From: Phragmites australis
Lineage: Eukaryota > Streptophyta > Magnoliopsida > Poales > Poaceae
Length of the DNA: 64,000 bases
Assembly (NCBI RefSeq): GCF_958298935.1
Contig: NC_084927.1
Coordinates: 15,404,001 to 15,468,000 of the forward strand
Direction of reading: 5' to 3'
This document shows, one piece after another, positions 33,952 through 46,400 of this stretch. The translations under genes were made by a program, and so were the position numbers. Within the stretch, counting starts at the first letter, position 1, and the number at the start of each line of letters is the position of its first letter. Under the pieces are notes generated by a model that was not told the DNA's origin, did not search any database, and worked only from the letters and a program-made list of their open reading frames with translations.

Positions 33952-35624
33952 TTATAGTAAATGAAATATTGTAATCCAGAAGTGATAGTGATTGTGTAGT
34001 GTATGATCAATGCTATAACTGCATAATAGTCATAATGTAAAATTTCACCTCTTAACTTTTATGACAAAATTTTTTGGATTATGATTTCTATTTGGGAACA
34101 ATATGTAATGCTCCTCTCAATAAAAAATTTAATAATATGTGGGTTGTCAACCTCAAAACATGAGTTTACAATATGGGGTTAAAGATCAGATTGTTTGGAA
34201 GTGGTGTGCCAATAACTCGCAGAGTTGGCTTACATGGTGTTCATTAATGGGGTGATTAAATGGCCACGTATCAAAATGTTGTGGATTTCTTGGGCATCCC
34301 TCAAGTACGTGATATGTGATCCATGACTGCCTCCATTGCCGAGGCATTGCCTCCAATCCAAATTGTGTTCTCTGCGATTGAGAAATGTGGAAACGATCAG
34401 TCACCTTCTGGTTCAATGCTCCTTCGGCAGGTTTATCTCGTATCACATCTTTCTACCTACTGGGATTACAAGGACTCACTGTGACGCCATCACACTCCAT
34501 TGAAGGCCTATGGCTTGTAGTTCAGGAGTGGATGCCCACCTCCAAGCGCAACATAATAACAAAGAAACTAACAATACATTTTTTAGATAATGGAAAAGAG
34601 TTTCCAGCCTCTACACGTTGCAGTGCACACGTCTTGGTTCATCATTACATTATTACAGTATCATATTGTTGCTCAAGAGTCCGTCAAATAAACCCAAATA
34701 CAAGATAAATGGATTCATCCCCCACATAATCACTCATTCTTTGCGAATATCTCCATAGAGATAATCTCCAATCTTTGACATGCCTTCTGTGCATATTGTC
34801 TCTCTCCCTCTTTCTGTAACAATATGTTCCTCTAAAAAGTGTCTATATAAAATATGTGGTTATCTTTTTGTAAAAAGTGCTATCAATACGGTATAACCAT
34901 ATAGCCTAATATAGTGAAGCTATACAACAATAATTTTATTCTTTTGTTGTTGCCCAACATAGTGTCGATTTCCAAATCTGATGCATTGCAGGAGCCTAGC
35001 GCAACACATCACAAGTAGTAAAGTGCATGCAGGCATCCCTAAGCAAGGAAAGCTATTGCTTTGTACTAGTTCAACTCATCAACTTCAAAACATCATATCT
35101 TTTCAATCCAGTGTTCGTTTCAAATTTTGTTTGTACCGGTTGTTCTCTTCTTGTCGAGCTTAACAAAATGAGATCCATCGCTTCATATGTTTTGGTGACA
35201 TGGTGACGAAAGTTGCAACTTGCTAGTCGTCTTCTAACAACTTGCCTTACCAATTTTGTATAACTTGCTAGTATACTTTGCAAAACTTTTTGGTTCATTT
35301 GCAACTTGCTACCCACCTTCAAACTCCTATTTACTCTACTTCAAGAACTTGGTAGTCCACTTCACAGAGTTGCAACTTGCAACTATGCGACTTCAGTGAA
35401 TGCTAGGTTGCAACTTCTATAGAAATAGTATAGCAACATCAATAGGTTGCAACTCGAGTGAAAGTTTGGTAGCAACTTTAATCAATATTTTGATAGTAAC
35501 TTTAGGCATAGTTAGGTATCAACCTATGTGAATATATGACAACAATTTTACTAGACAATGTGGAAACTTCGATGAAACATTTGGTTAGAAATTTAGATGA
35601 GTAGCAACTTCAATGAATAAACGT
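33952..35624. other. Intergenic with recurrent GCAACTT words
   Basis: No gene recognised. From about 35205 to 35610 the word GCAACTT (or a near form) recurs roughly ten times at irregular spacing. A short similar stretch is at 57110-57165. An open minus frame at 34446-34186 (86 codons) shows no family I know. Confidence 0.4.
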
Positions 35625-35954
35625 TATAGGACCGAGAACGACGACTAGAGAGGGGTGAATAGGCGCCTCACAAGTTTTATTGATGGCCTTATCCTATTTT
35701 GGACACCCAACGCAGCTCAAAACTAAGAGCGAAAGCAAAACCAGAGAGAAACAAATTGCTATGAAAATTTCAAAGGAAAACATGGCTCTCATGGATGAAC
35801 AAGAACCCTAGGTTCCATTGAAACTCATCCCATGGGTCATCTCTACAAAAGATAGCAACTTGAAGGAAGAAACTTTTGATCCAACACAAAGATCACTAGA
35901 AGAGGAAATTCTCCAAGTTGATGATCTATATGCAAAAGAATTCAAGACCAATTC

Positions 35955-36016
35955 TGAATGTGAATTTTATACCTCTAACAATAATTCTGAATGTGAATTT
36001 TATACCTCTAACAATA
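35955..36016. repeat. 31-bp tandem duplication in SIRE LTR
   Basis: TTCTGAATGTGAATTTTATA... occurs twice head to tail, second copy at about 35986. Confidence 0.8.
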
Positions 36017-36227
36017 AGAAGAATAACTTCTCAAGGTGAGAAAATTTCAGCTCATCAACCAAAACGAAAATCACAACCAAAAAGAGGAAAAACTTGCAAC
36101 AAAGCAAGAAAGCCAATAGAGGGAAACTAGAAGAAGATGAACATAAGTATTAGAGGAAACAAAAACTTTATTTCTTGCAAAGGTCAGCCATCTTTTCGAT
36201 AGATTCACTACTAGAGAACGATATTGT

Positions 36228-36425
36228 ACAGGCGGGTGGAAACGCCTTTTCACAGGCGTTTGGTGCACCCGCCTGTGACAAAAGGCCTGTGGAAATCAGC
36301 CTGTGGAAATGGATTTCCACAGGCGGTTCGTTAAGACAACCGCCTGTGGAAATCCATTTCCACAGGCGGGGTCCACATTAGCTGCCGCCTGTGATATAAA
36401 GATTTCCACAGGCGGTTCCGTATGA
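36228..36425. repeat. Left subterminal repeats of CACTA 2
   Basis: About ten copies of CACAGGCGG / CCGCCTGTG, many as inverted pairs separated by 10-15 bases. Confidence 0.88.
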
Positions 36426-36593
36426 GAACCACATGTGGTATGTATTTATTTCAAAAAAAATAGAATATATTTTATTCCATCCAGATTTCACACAGTTTCA
36501 ATAACAATATGAATAACATCACATATTTCAACATTTAACACAAGTACAGCAAAATTTACAAAACAATATTTACAACATCACAAGCCTATATAG

Positions 36594-39500
36594 CTAAGAG
36601 TCGCTGTCCCACACACAAAGTCTCGGATGGCTAGCTAATTCGCCTCCGCGATCAAAGAATCTACCGTTCTTGTGGATGACTTCGTGTATAATAAACCGGC
36701 ACATGTCACGTTGGACGTTTTGGATTTCTTTATCGGTGAGAGCTTGGTTCGCACATTGAATCATCCTTGCCTGGTTTGAAAACACACTAAAAGAGTTAAA
36801 ACACTACTGACAACGAAAACATAACCAAATAAGAATATGCAGGCGCAATGATGACTTACGTCCTCAGGGTTCGTTGTGTACCTCCCGTTTATCCTAAGAA
36901 ATTCGCAAACATAGTATCCACAAAGAACGGTATTGAAACCTTGCTTGTGGCACTTAAAAAAAACGCAACGTATTCGTTAGTTCAATAAAACTATTCGTCA
37001 TTAATAGTGGAATACAAGAATTAGAAGTTGTGTTAGTACTGGAAAATGTGTACGGACTGTCATCGCATCCGGCCTGTCCGTATCGTGTATCCCACCTTTC
37101 ATTACGTACCACTTGTAGGCCCTATTCGAATACCAACAAGTAATTATCAATTCATAAATAATGTATAAGAATTTTAAGTATGAGAGACTTCCTTTACCTC
37201 TGTATAACATCAATGAAATCTTGGTAGGATTTTTGTTGGAAATCAGCAGAGTCAAGGACCACGAGTTTGCTCGACTTCGGCATCAGCATTATACAAATAT
37301 AGTGATCGCTACATGAATACTTCTGTTAGATTCTTGATCGATCAACTAAGTTGAACACTTATGTTAGATTCATAACGTATCATACTTACTTAAAGTTGTA
37401 GGGAGCGAAGATGCAGTCCTTGTCCTGCATTTCAAGCATAGCCCTTCCTACATAGGTTGACATTTCGAGCCTTTTTGTTTTGGTTGCTTCTTTTATGACC
37501 CGTGCTTTATCCTTTTTACTCTTCCCCTTAATCCTAGGGTCATCAGTCCTTATGTTCACGATCATGTTTGGCTGGGAAATTCGTTGCGGATCAAGGAATC
37601 CGACAAGCCTCTTTAACTTATCTGCATCGTTAAATTGCATCCTACAGAACAAATCAGTAGTCATTAGCTTCTATAACATATATTGGTACATATATGAACG
37701 TAGAGGTAGATTGTTGGCACTTACAGGCACCACACGCTTATGAGATTGACGTCAAGTTTGTCGAGGCGGAACACAGCGTGCATGTCCTTGAAATCAAACA
37801 TGAGGTAGCTGTCTCCGCTTAGATAAACGTTAGCGGGGATAGAAGCAGTGATTATGGAGAGGCCCGCGCGACATGCCCTCATGTACCATTCGTGGAATTT
37901 TCTCATCTCCCACGGACCTTCCTGGAGTTGAAATGATGGCAGAAATGGCTTGCCATGCTCATATTTTTCGGGAACATCCAGTGTAGGCACAAAATCTATC
38001 TGTGAGGTACTTAATGCTTTGACGATCTTTTTCGTGAGATTGCCCTTCACTGGAGATTCCTGAGCGGATGATGCCTTTGGTTTTGACGAGGACAGAAGCC
38101 ACCTCTTCATCGGATCAGGTAGCTCAATCTTCTCATATGGGGTAATCATTGTAGGAACTCTCCGATGCTCAGGTGATGGATGTGCCGGAGGCGGAGACGC
38201 CGGAGTCAGAGACGCTGGAGGCGGAGGTGCCTGAGTTGTAGACGGTGAAGCACAATGCGAAGTTGCCTGTGGCGGAGATACCGGGCGCGGGGGCGACGGT
38301 GCCTGAGGCGGAGAGGGTTGGCACGGGGGCTGAGGTGTCTGAGGCGGAGTGGGTTGGCACGGGGGCTAAGGTGCCTGAGGCGGAGTGGGTTGGCTCTGGG
38401 GCTGAGGTGCCTGAGGCACAGATGCAGGGCCCTGGGACAGGCGGGACGCTGGCAATTGTGACTTCTGACAGCTTACTATGATATCCCGTCTGGGCCACAA
38501 AATGAAGTTTCCAACAGCCTCATCGAGAATCTCAATACCCTCAGGTGCGCTGATTTCGAGCTTGTACTTCCTGAAAATCGGCTGCACCGAGTCCACTTGT
38601 ACCTTGGCGTAACCGGCCGGAATATCTTGACTGTGAAACACATGGCCTGGAATGGCCTGGCCAGTGGCAGCCTCGACAGTGAAGTCTCCCTTGCCGACCG
38701 GAACATGAAGAATGCAAGGGGTAGCCTCTTTGATTTCATCCACAGGATATCTCTGGCTATCGAAATGTGTGGACCCGACGCTGCTCCGAAATCCTGGGCT
38801 GGTTGGTTGCTCTATCAGCATTAATGCCACCCTTTCCTTCTCCTTTTCATTCCACATCTTCATGAATTCGACCTTAACCTGTTCTTGTATCTGTTCCTCT
38901 AGGGTCTTCTTATATCTATTTCGTGTCTTGTACTGGCCCGCATCGTTTGGGAACCCATGCTTCCAGCCCACTTTTGATCCGATGCCTTGAGTGCGACCCG
39001 GGTATTCTTTGTTCCCCAGGGCCTTGGTAAGCAGGTCATTCTCCCTGTCAGGCTCTAGAGACCCTTCATTAGCAAGCCCTTGGATGGTCTGGGTCACCTC
39101 CATGGTCTCGGGGCTATTGAAGGCTAAGTCCCCAGACTCGGTTCGTTGTGACCGAGCATAGACCCAGTTCCTGCTTCGCTCGTCACAATTTTCTAAAGGG
39201 TTGGGTTTCCCAACCCGGGCAGCCTCTTCTTCTTGCCTCCTCCACTCAGGAATTTTGGGGGCGTACCCAGATGTGCCCACGTGATGGTGGTGCTTATTCT
39301 TCTTCGCAAGTTGCTTGAACGATTCACCCAGTTTGATGGCATCAGGTGTGGTCTTCTGCCTAACAAACTCTGCCCATTGCTCTGGTGTAATTTTTCCGTA
39401 TTTATTAAAGGGTACCAGATTCTTCTTCATGAATTCCTTGTTGAGCTCACTCTTCCATCCCCGGAAGCTTTTTCCCATAGTTTTCAATGCATTCTGTTTG

Positions 39501-40221
39501 GCTGCTTTCTCTGTTCCCGAGGGGAATCGGATGGTTCTATGCAATGTTGCCCATAGAAAATCCTTCGTCTCATCCGACACCAATCGCCAATCAGTTACAA
39601 TGATTGGGATGTACTCCTTGACAAGGAATCCACAACCGTTGCGGAATTTGGCACAGGCCTCACGAGGTGCAATAGGCTCCCCTTCAACTCCGACCTGTGT
39701 TATTGTATAAATGCCGAACGACAACTTGTTCCTGCTACGCTCGCCCTTTCTTCATTTCAGCGCCGGCACCCAGAGGGACCCGTAGTTTCAGGCACAGATG
39801 TAGCGGTGGGTTGTGGCGCAGAATGTTGTGGCGCATATGATCGACGTGAAGATCTTGGCACCCTCACCCTCTAGAGAGAAAATAAATGAGAGTTGACATC
39901 AACAGAAGATATTCCTCCATTTAATAAGTATGAAATGCATTGACTCAACTAAATACCTCTTCAGGCGGGATCGTACTCGTTGTCACTTTCCCGACGGCGG
40001 ATCTCCCGCTCGCACGGAATAGGGCTCGGGCTGTGATACGAGCCCGAGCTTTTGCTGCTGTCCGAGGAGGACGGTTGGTGAGGGCTTGGCTCCCTATCCG
40101 ACCTCTGTGCCGGGGAGGCCTCTATTGCGAGCGTCCTCTATGCCGGGGAGGTCTCTGTTGCAACATCCGACATCCTGCTTGCTTCTGGTTTCTTTGGGGT
40201 CACTGTCCTCTTCTGCCCCAT
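36594..40221 (-). pseudogene. CACTA ORF1: plant transposase (Transposase_24-like) with C-terminal Ulp1/C48 peptidase-like domain
   Basis: Minus-strand exons. A 5' coding exon from ATG at 40221 is broken by TAG at 40140-40138. The main exon 39724-38366 (452 codons) has the Ptta/En-Spm block FRNGCGFLVKEYIPIIVTDW and KSFRGWKSELNKEF, and ends at a TAG within a Pro/Gln/Ala repeat. Further exons at 38149-37721 and 37664-37386. Then a peptidase part: SDHYICI with His (codon 37304-37302), VVLDSAD with Asp (37253-37251), [11 protein letters not shown] with Cys (36922-36920), and the last exon to TGA/stop at 36594. The H-D-C order is that of C48 deSUMOylating proteases. Exon borders are partly inferred. 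Function in the transposon (possibly SUMO removal) is not known. Confidence 0.82.
38230..38460. repeat. Low-complexity repeat coding Pro/Gln/Ala-rich linker
   Basis: Units of about 33 bp around GGTGCCTGAGGCGGAG recur about five times. On the minus strand they read as alternating Pro, Gln and Ala codons, forming a likely disordered linker between the transposase-like and peptidase-like parts. Confidence 0.7.
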
Positions 40222-40269
40222 AGTACTGAATCGACCGCTGGATTATTGTTGTCTAGAAAAAACTAACAA

Positions 40270-42495
40270 GTATGCTAGTATGAAAAAAAAGGGGAATTTA
40301 GTAGTAGTGTAAAATGCAAAATGGAGTATCATAGAACACAAGAAAAGCATAGAAATTAGAGAGCAGAGAATGACAATATTGGATTATTCGAACGCCGCAA
40401 TGTCAAAGTCTAGAAACCTGAAGTAAAGAATGAGGGTCTTCCTTCTGGTGATCACCATAGTGGTAGATTAAGCTTTTGAACAAGGATTTGCTCTATAACC
40501 CGGGAAAGGAAGCTTGTACGTGAAGTTTGCGAGACGGGTGGTGCCATTTATAGAAAAGATTGACTACAATAGCACTTTATGCACTTACTTTTGGCTATTC
40601 TACATGGGCAACAACTAGCCTGGGAAATGGGCTACCGAACTTAATTTGGTCTCTCTCTGTTGATCAAAACAACCAATCCTTGCTTTTCCTTGGCAAGATC
40701 CTGTTGAGTTCTATAATATTATTCCTGTTGAGTTCTACCTTCTCAAGATCTTGTTCTTTAATTGCATCATTTAGTCAGAAGTACTGTAATGGAGGCCTAC
40801 ACGCCCTCACTGATTCCTGCTTGAGAGTTATTCCGGGTCGCCTTATTTGTGTGAGAGCGAGTTTGGTCTATATATGATAGGATTTACTGTTGATGTAGTC
40901 CTTAATTTCCCTTGGTGTTAATTGTAATAGAACATATATAGCCTCCGTACGTACCTACTGTCATCTAAGAAGCTCGATTTATGGAATGAAACAATATAAT
41001 GCCACTAATATCCTGCCTGAAATTCATTATCCATTTAGTTATAGGTGATATGCATGAAGCCCTAGACGACACACGTACATTATGCAAGAAAGCTAGTTGG
41101 CTCGTATTGAATTGAATCTAATGAAACAGCAAGCATGCATGCATATTGTCCTATTTCAATAATGTTTTCGTCTATACCTATGGCTTCTTCTTCTTCTTTT
41201 AAAAAAGAAGAAAGAATTAGACACATGCATTCTTTTTTTAGAATACTAGCTAGGCCTACGTATTCTCACAAAAAGAAAAGAAAAGAAAAGAAGAATTGGC
41301 AGTAATTTGCTGATCCCTACTAGGGACTATATGTTAGGGACAAACGAAAGTATATTCACATGCCTGCATACAGAGAAGAATGATGGCTCATCCTTCGGAC
41401 CACATAGGGAGAATGATTAGTCATCCTTCAAACTCTGGCTCTGATTTAATTAAGTCCATTAACTTATACATACGCGTCCGTTATTAATTTCGATATATTT
41501 TTCTCCTTTTTTCTAGGTAGTACATATAATCCAATTAGTATACATGGCCCGTCTCTGGTACAACTGTTGCTACTACTCGTTGCGGTAACTTTTACTTTTA
41601 TTCAGAAAAGGCTAAAAATATTAGAAACACACACAACAGTAGTACAGGGTATTAACATGTTATTTGCATATGTACAAGGTTAAGTGTACTGAAAAATACT
41701 GGGCAGTGATGCATTCAATAAAACTATACAGCCGATTTCAACATTTTGTATGTGATTTGTTAAAATAGCACATTACATCTGTAGTTTGAAAATATATATC
41801 TCAAATCCATCCCACCAACCCCTCCCTGCTCCACCCTTCCAACCTACACAGGCCCATCATATAACCTAACTGATATGAATTACCGCACCGGTCGACTGAA
41901 ATATAGGAAGTATACTGGATGAGATCTCTGGCGGTGGGAAACTTCATGATCCTGGTCGACCTCTTCCTCTCCACTAGTATGTAATAATACACACGTTCAC
42001 AATTGTATAACTACAATTTCTAAATTATACAAATATCTTTTATATTCCAAATAAACATAAATCAAGTAACTAAATATGATAATATTTAAGCCATCATATA
42101 CAAATAGTTAACAAAGCATTACAAGCACAATAAAGACTAGTTTTAATTTAATCATGCTATATGCCTACAACTACTACAAGAAAAAAATACATCTAATACA
42201 AATGCAATATGTCTCACCACTCCAATAAATCTTTGTACAAAATATTCAAAGAGGTGATGTTTTATACATTTCGGTATTGCTCTTTCTTTCTAAAAAAATA
42301 TGAATCTTATAGCAAAGTAGTTAATATTAGGTGGGGCAATTTTGTATTAACCTAAAAAGGTATTTACAATTCAATTTGCACGAGCCTATTAGGTGGGAAA
42401 GAGCTACCACTCCCATATAAGAAAATTTTTAGAAATGGAAATGTACAATGTCTTTGAAGCATCAATTTTGACAACTTTGCAGTGGGTTCACCTCA
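40270..42495. other. Non-coding interior of CACTA 2, likely ORF1 first intron
   Basis: No coding resemblance. It is flanked by the leader exon (donor at 42760 side) and the first coding exon at 40221. Contains AAAAGAAAAGAAAAGAAG simple repeat at 41272-41293 and two CACTA-end-like words that are probably chance. Confidence 0.45.
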
Positions 42496-43062
42496 CCAAT
42501 ACAAGGAACAAATCTGCAGTACACGGCACCACGGCACGATGACCAGCATCACAGAGAAGGGAGGGGGGGGGGGGGGGGAAACACGGCCGACCGGAGAACC
42601 GACTACGACGGCTCGGCCGGGAGGGGGAAAAGGAGCTACTCACCGGCGGCGCTGCACCACGGCATGATGGCCGGCATCACAGAGAAGGGGGGGGGGGGAC
42701 ACACGGCCGGCCGGAGAACCGACTACGACGGCTCAGCCAGGAGGGGGACATGGAACTACTCACCGGCGGCGGCGGCTCCTCCTCGGCGCTGTGGACCTCG
42801 GCGGCAGAGGCTCCTCCTCGGCGCTGTCGTACTCGGCGGCAGCGGCGGCGGCGACGGCTCCTCCTCGGTGCAGTCGGCCCTCCATTGGCAGTGGCAGCAG
42901 CGGCTCCTCGTCGGCCCTGTCGACCTCGGTGGCTCCTCAGCGCGGTCACACTCGGCGGAAACAGAGAGCGCGGTACGGGGACGGAAGGACAGCCTGACGG
43001 CGAGGTCGATGTTTTCTGGAAAGCACTAGGGTTTTCGGGGCCGCGCGCGGTTATATAAATAG
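42496..43062 (-). other. GC-rich leader exon and TATA box of the ORF1 transcript, CACTA 2
   Basis: The minus strand has CCTATTTATATAACCGCG (TATA at about 43061-43050) immediately after the internal repeats, then a GC-rich exon with an ATG at about 42883 and a strong donor GCCGCCGCCG|GTGAGTAG (about 42770-42757). A second, diverged copy of the donor side lies at about 42650-42640 because 42523-42640 and 42655-42765 are a tandem duplication. Poly-G runs at 42556-42577 and 42687-42698. Confidence 0.6.
42523..42765. repeat. Tandem duplication with poly-G tracts
   Basis: Two copies of about 125 bp, each with ATCACAGAGAAGG, a poly-G run, GGAGAACCGACTACGACGGC and an ACTCACCGGCGGC segment. Confidence 0.8.
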
Positions 43063-43067
43063 GAACG

Positions 43068-43196
43068 ATTTCCACAGGCGGTTGACTTAAGAAACCGCCT
43101 GTGGAAATCATTTTCACAGGCGGTTCCTTAAGTGAACCGCCTGTGAAAATGATTTTTCACAGGCGGTTCACCTAAGAAACCGCCTGTGGAAACCTG
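43068..43196. repeat. Internal subterminal-type repeats of CACTA 2
   Basis: Six copies of TTTCCACAGGCGGTT or its complement, arranged as three palindromic pairs, the same motif as at both ends of the element. They lie between tnp2 and ORF1, just upstream (minus strand) of a TATA-like box and GC-rich exon. Confidence 0.88.
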
Positions 43197-43411
43197 TTGA
43201 ATGTTTTTTTTGCTAGTTTGGGAAATACTATTCTATTACATATTAAAACATCTTAAATATTCTATTACGTACTAAAGCATCTTAAATAATCTATTACATA
43301 TTGAAGCATCTTAAATGCATACAAGTCCATAATACAAATTAAAGCTTATCCTAATTGTATACAAATTTCAGGGTTCTATCACATTAGAAAAATAATTCGC
43401 ATAACATTGCA

Positions 43412-46400
43412 CTATTTGCCTTGAACTGTTTTCCCTACACCATCCAGACGCATGTACGGCATCACAGATCTATCGAGGGTTGCTTCTACAAGTTTGATCT
43501 TTTCTGGATCTCCAAAAGGCGGCACGTCATCGAACTGATTGTATTCTTCCGCATCCTCCACATTCTCGACTCCGACAATTCTTTGTTTTTCGGCAACAAC
43601 TACGTGCTTCTTTTCATTTGCGGGGTCGATTATATAGAAAACTTGTGCGACGTGATCAGCGAGTACCCACAGGTCATCTTTGTGGCCTACAATGCTGAGG
43701 TCGACAATTGTGAAGCCGTAGTTGTCCACCGCCACGCCATTTGGGTGTTTGACCCATTTGCACCGAAAGACAGGGATCTGCAGATTCACTCCATAGTCGA
43801 GTTCCCAGATTTCTTCTACGAACCCATAGTAGGTGACCTTTTCCCCTGTTGTGTCATAGGCTTATGTTCGAACTCCGTTGTTTTGGGTCGTGCTCTTCTT
43901 GTCTTTTGCTTTGGTATAAAACGTGTACCCATTAATTTCATACGCTTGCCATGACGTAACTAAACTTGATGGGCCACAAGCCAACATTTTAACATTTTTT
44001 TTATCTAGAGATTCACCGTCCGGAAGGTTTTGGTTCTTGAACCATGTGGTGAAGCGACGCTTGTGCTCTTTCAAGATCCAATCATACGAGCGGCCTTGAT
44101 TTTTTGTGTACAGCTCATTTAGGTGTTGCTCAACGTATGGCGCCACTAACTGAATCTACTGCAATATTGTGAAATGTGCTTCTTCCACTGCTTTGTAATC
44201 ATGATCGATGAATCTTTTCTTTCTTTTGATCCCTCTTCCAGACAACCTCCCCTCACGTCAAGATACAGGTACACCAATGGGATTAGAATCTTTTATGTAA
44301 TCGATGCAACACTCAACTTCTTCCTCAGTACTGTAGCCCTCGATCATTGAACTCTCTGGGTGAGCACGATTCCGTACATAGCCCTTCAGAATGCCCATGT
44401 ACCGCTCAAACGCGTACATCTGATGTAAGAATACAGGGCCTAGCGCAATTATCTCATTCACGATGTGAACCAAGAGGTGTACCATGATATCGAAAAAGGA
44501 TGGAGGGAAGCACATCTCAAGTTGGCACAAAGTCTCTACCAACGAACTATGTAGAGCACCCAGTTTTTCAACATCGATCACCTTCTGAGCAATTGCGTTG
44601 AAGAAGTGACATAACCGTGTGATGACCACATTTATGTATCTCGGCTTGATACCCCTTATTGCAATAGGGAGCATCTGCATCATCATCACATGACAATCGT
44701 GAGACTTCATGCCGATTAGCTTCAAATCTTTCATCGAGACTAGGTTCTTAATGTTGGATGAGTAGTCAGTCGGGACTCTCACCCCACGTAAGCACTTGCA
44801 CAGTGCCTTTTTCTCCTCAGGTGTCAGAGAGTAGCTAGCCGGCGGAAGATAATGTTTCCCATTTGGTCTGTCTTCAGGGTGTAGCTCTGGCCTAATTTCA
44901 AAATGCACCAAGTTCGTACGTGACTTGATTCCATCCTTTGTCTTGCCTGGTATGTCTAGTAAGAGGCCAATGATGCTATCACACACATTCTTCTCAACGT
45001 GCATGACATCGATGCTGTGACGGACGTCCAAGTCCTTCCAGTAGGGCAAATACTTAAAGAAAATTGGCATCTTCTTCCACAGCGTGCTGGTCGGCGTCTC
45101 ACTTTTCTTCTTCTTTGTACCCTTCGGCGGCTTCCCAAAAACAACCTTGATGCTATTGACCATTTCAAACACTCGTGCCCCGCTGCGAGGTTTCGGGCTA
45201 GTATCTTCCTCAACCGTGTTGTCAAAATGTTTCTTCATATTGCGGTATATGTGAGTTCTGAGTAAGAACCGTAGGTGGCGGGTGCACACTACCTTCTGTG
45301 AGTACGGAAGGTACACAGATGCGGTTTCATCCAAGCACACTGCACATCCTTGCTTCCCTTTAACCTGTCCCGATAGGTTAAAAAGGGCGGGATAATCATT
45401 GATGGTAACGAAAATCATTGATTTCAACGTGAAGTACTGTCGTCGGAATTCATCCCACACCCGGACCCCCTCGTTCCATAGTTTGGCCATATCTTCGATC
45501 AATGGTTCCAGAAACACATCTATATCGTTGCCTGGTTGTTTCGATCCTTGGATAAGAGTGGATAGCATAAGGTACTTCCGCTTCATGCATAGCCATGGAG
45601 GAAGGTTGTAGATGGCCAGGACCACTGGCCAAGTGCTATGTGAGGTGCTCATGTCACCGAAAGGATTCATTCCGTCCGTACTCAACGTAAACCTTACATT
45701 CCTTGGTTCTTCAGCGAACTCTGGATACATGGCATCGAACTTTCTCCATTGCCTAACATCTGCGGGGTGTCGAAGCTTAGTTCCATCCTTCTTGCGCTTA
45801 TCGAAATGCCAACGCATCAGTTCAGAGTCCCTAGGGTTCGAGTACAGGCGCTGCAAGCGGGGTATCACTGGTAGGTACCACATCACCATCGCAGGACTTC
45901 TTCTCTTCTTCTCCGCGTTGGAAGAAGTGTCTTCTTCGTCACGACCAGCATTACTTTTCTTTTTCTTCGTGTTGGCGGAAGCAACTTCGTCCTCACAATC
46001 ATCATTCCTCTTGTACCGACTCGCATTGCACACTGGACATCTATCCAAGGCTTCGTACTCTTTACGGTACAGGATACAATGGTTCAGACACGCGTGTATT
46101 TTTTGCACATCCAATGACAACGGGCAGATAAGTTTCTTCGCCAGATAAGTGGTGGTGGGCAAGGAGTTAGGCTTCGGAAGCATGTTTGCCAAGAGACTCA
46201 ACAGATCCAAAAAACTCTTGTCGGACCATCCATTGCTGGCCTTCAACCTTAGAAGTTCAAGCACCGAATGCAACACCGTGAACTCCTTATCACAGCCCTT
46301 CGATTCCTCATACAAAAGTTCCTTCAATGCCTTTTTTAATGCCTCGAAATTATCTAAACCTCTCGTGTCCCTTAAAACATGCGGTTCAGCGTGGCGCAGC

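Noticed and set aside
34186..34446. 86-codon minus frame
   Set aside because: No recognisable domain and no supporting context; left as unassigned.
40298..40310. TTAGTAGTAGTG, similar to a CACTA right terminus
   Set aside because: No matching left end with target duplication and no repeats beside it; probably chance.
42166..42188. AACTACTACAAGAAAAA, similar to a CACTA left terminus
   Set aside because: First base is not C after a proper duplication, and no paired terminus was found; could be very old debris but not supportable.
42664..43117. Several long GC-rich frames on both strands (up to 146 codons)
   Set aside because: Low-complexity leader DNA gives open frames in all phases. Only the minus leader exon with donor is kept.
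43421..43954. 177-codon plus-strand frame
   Set aside because: Antisense shadow of the tnp2 C-terminal region.
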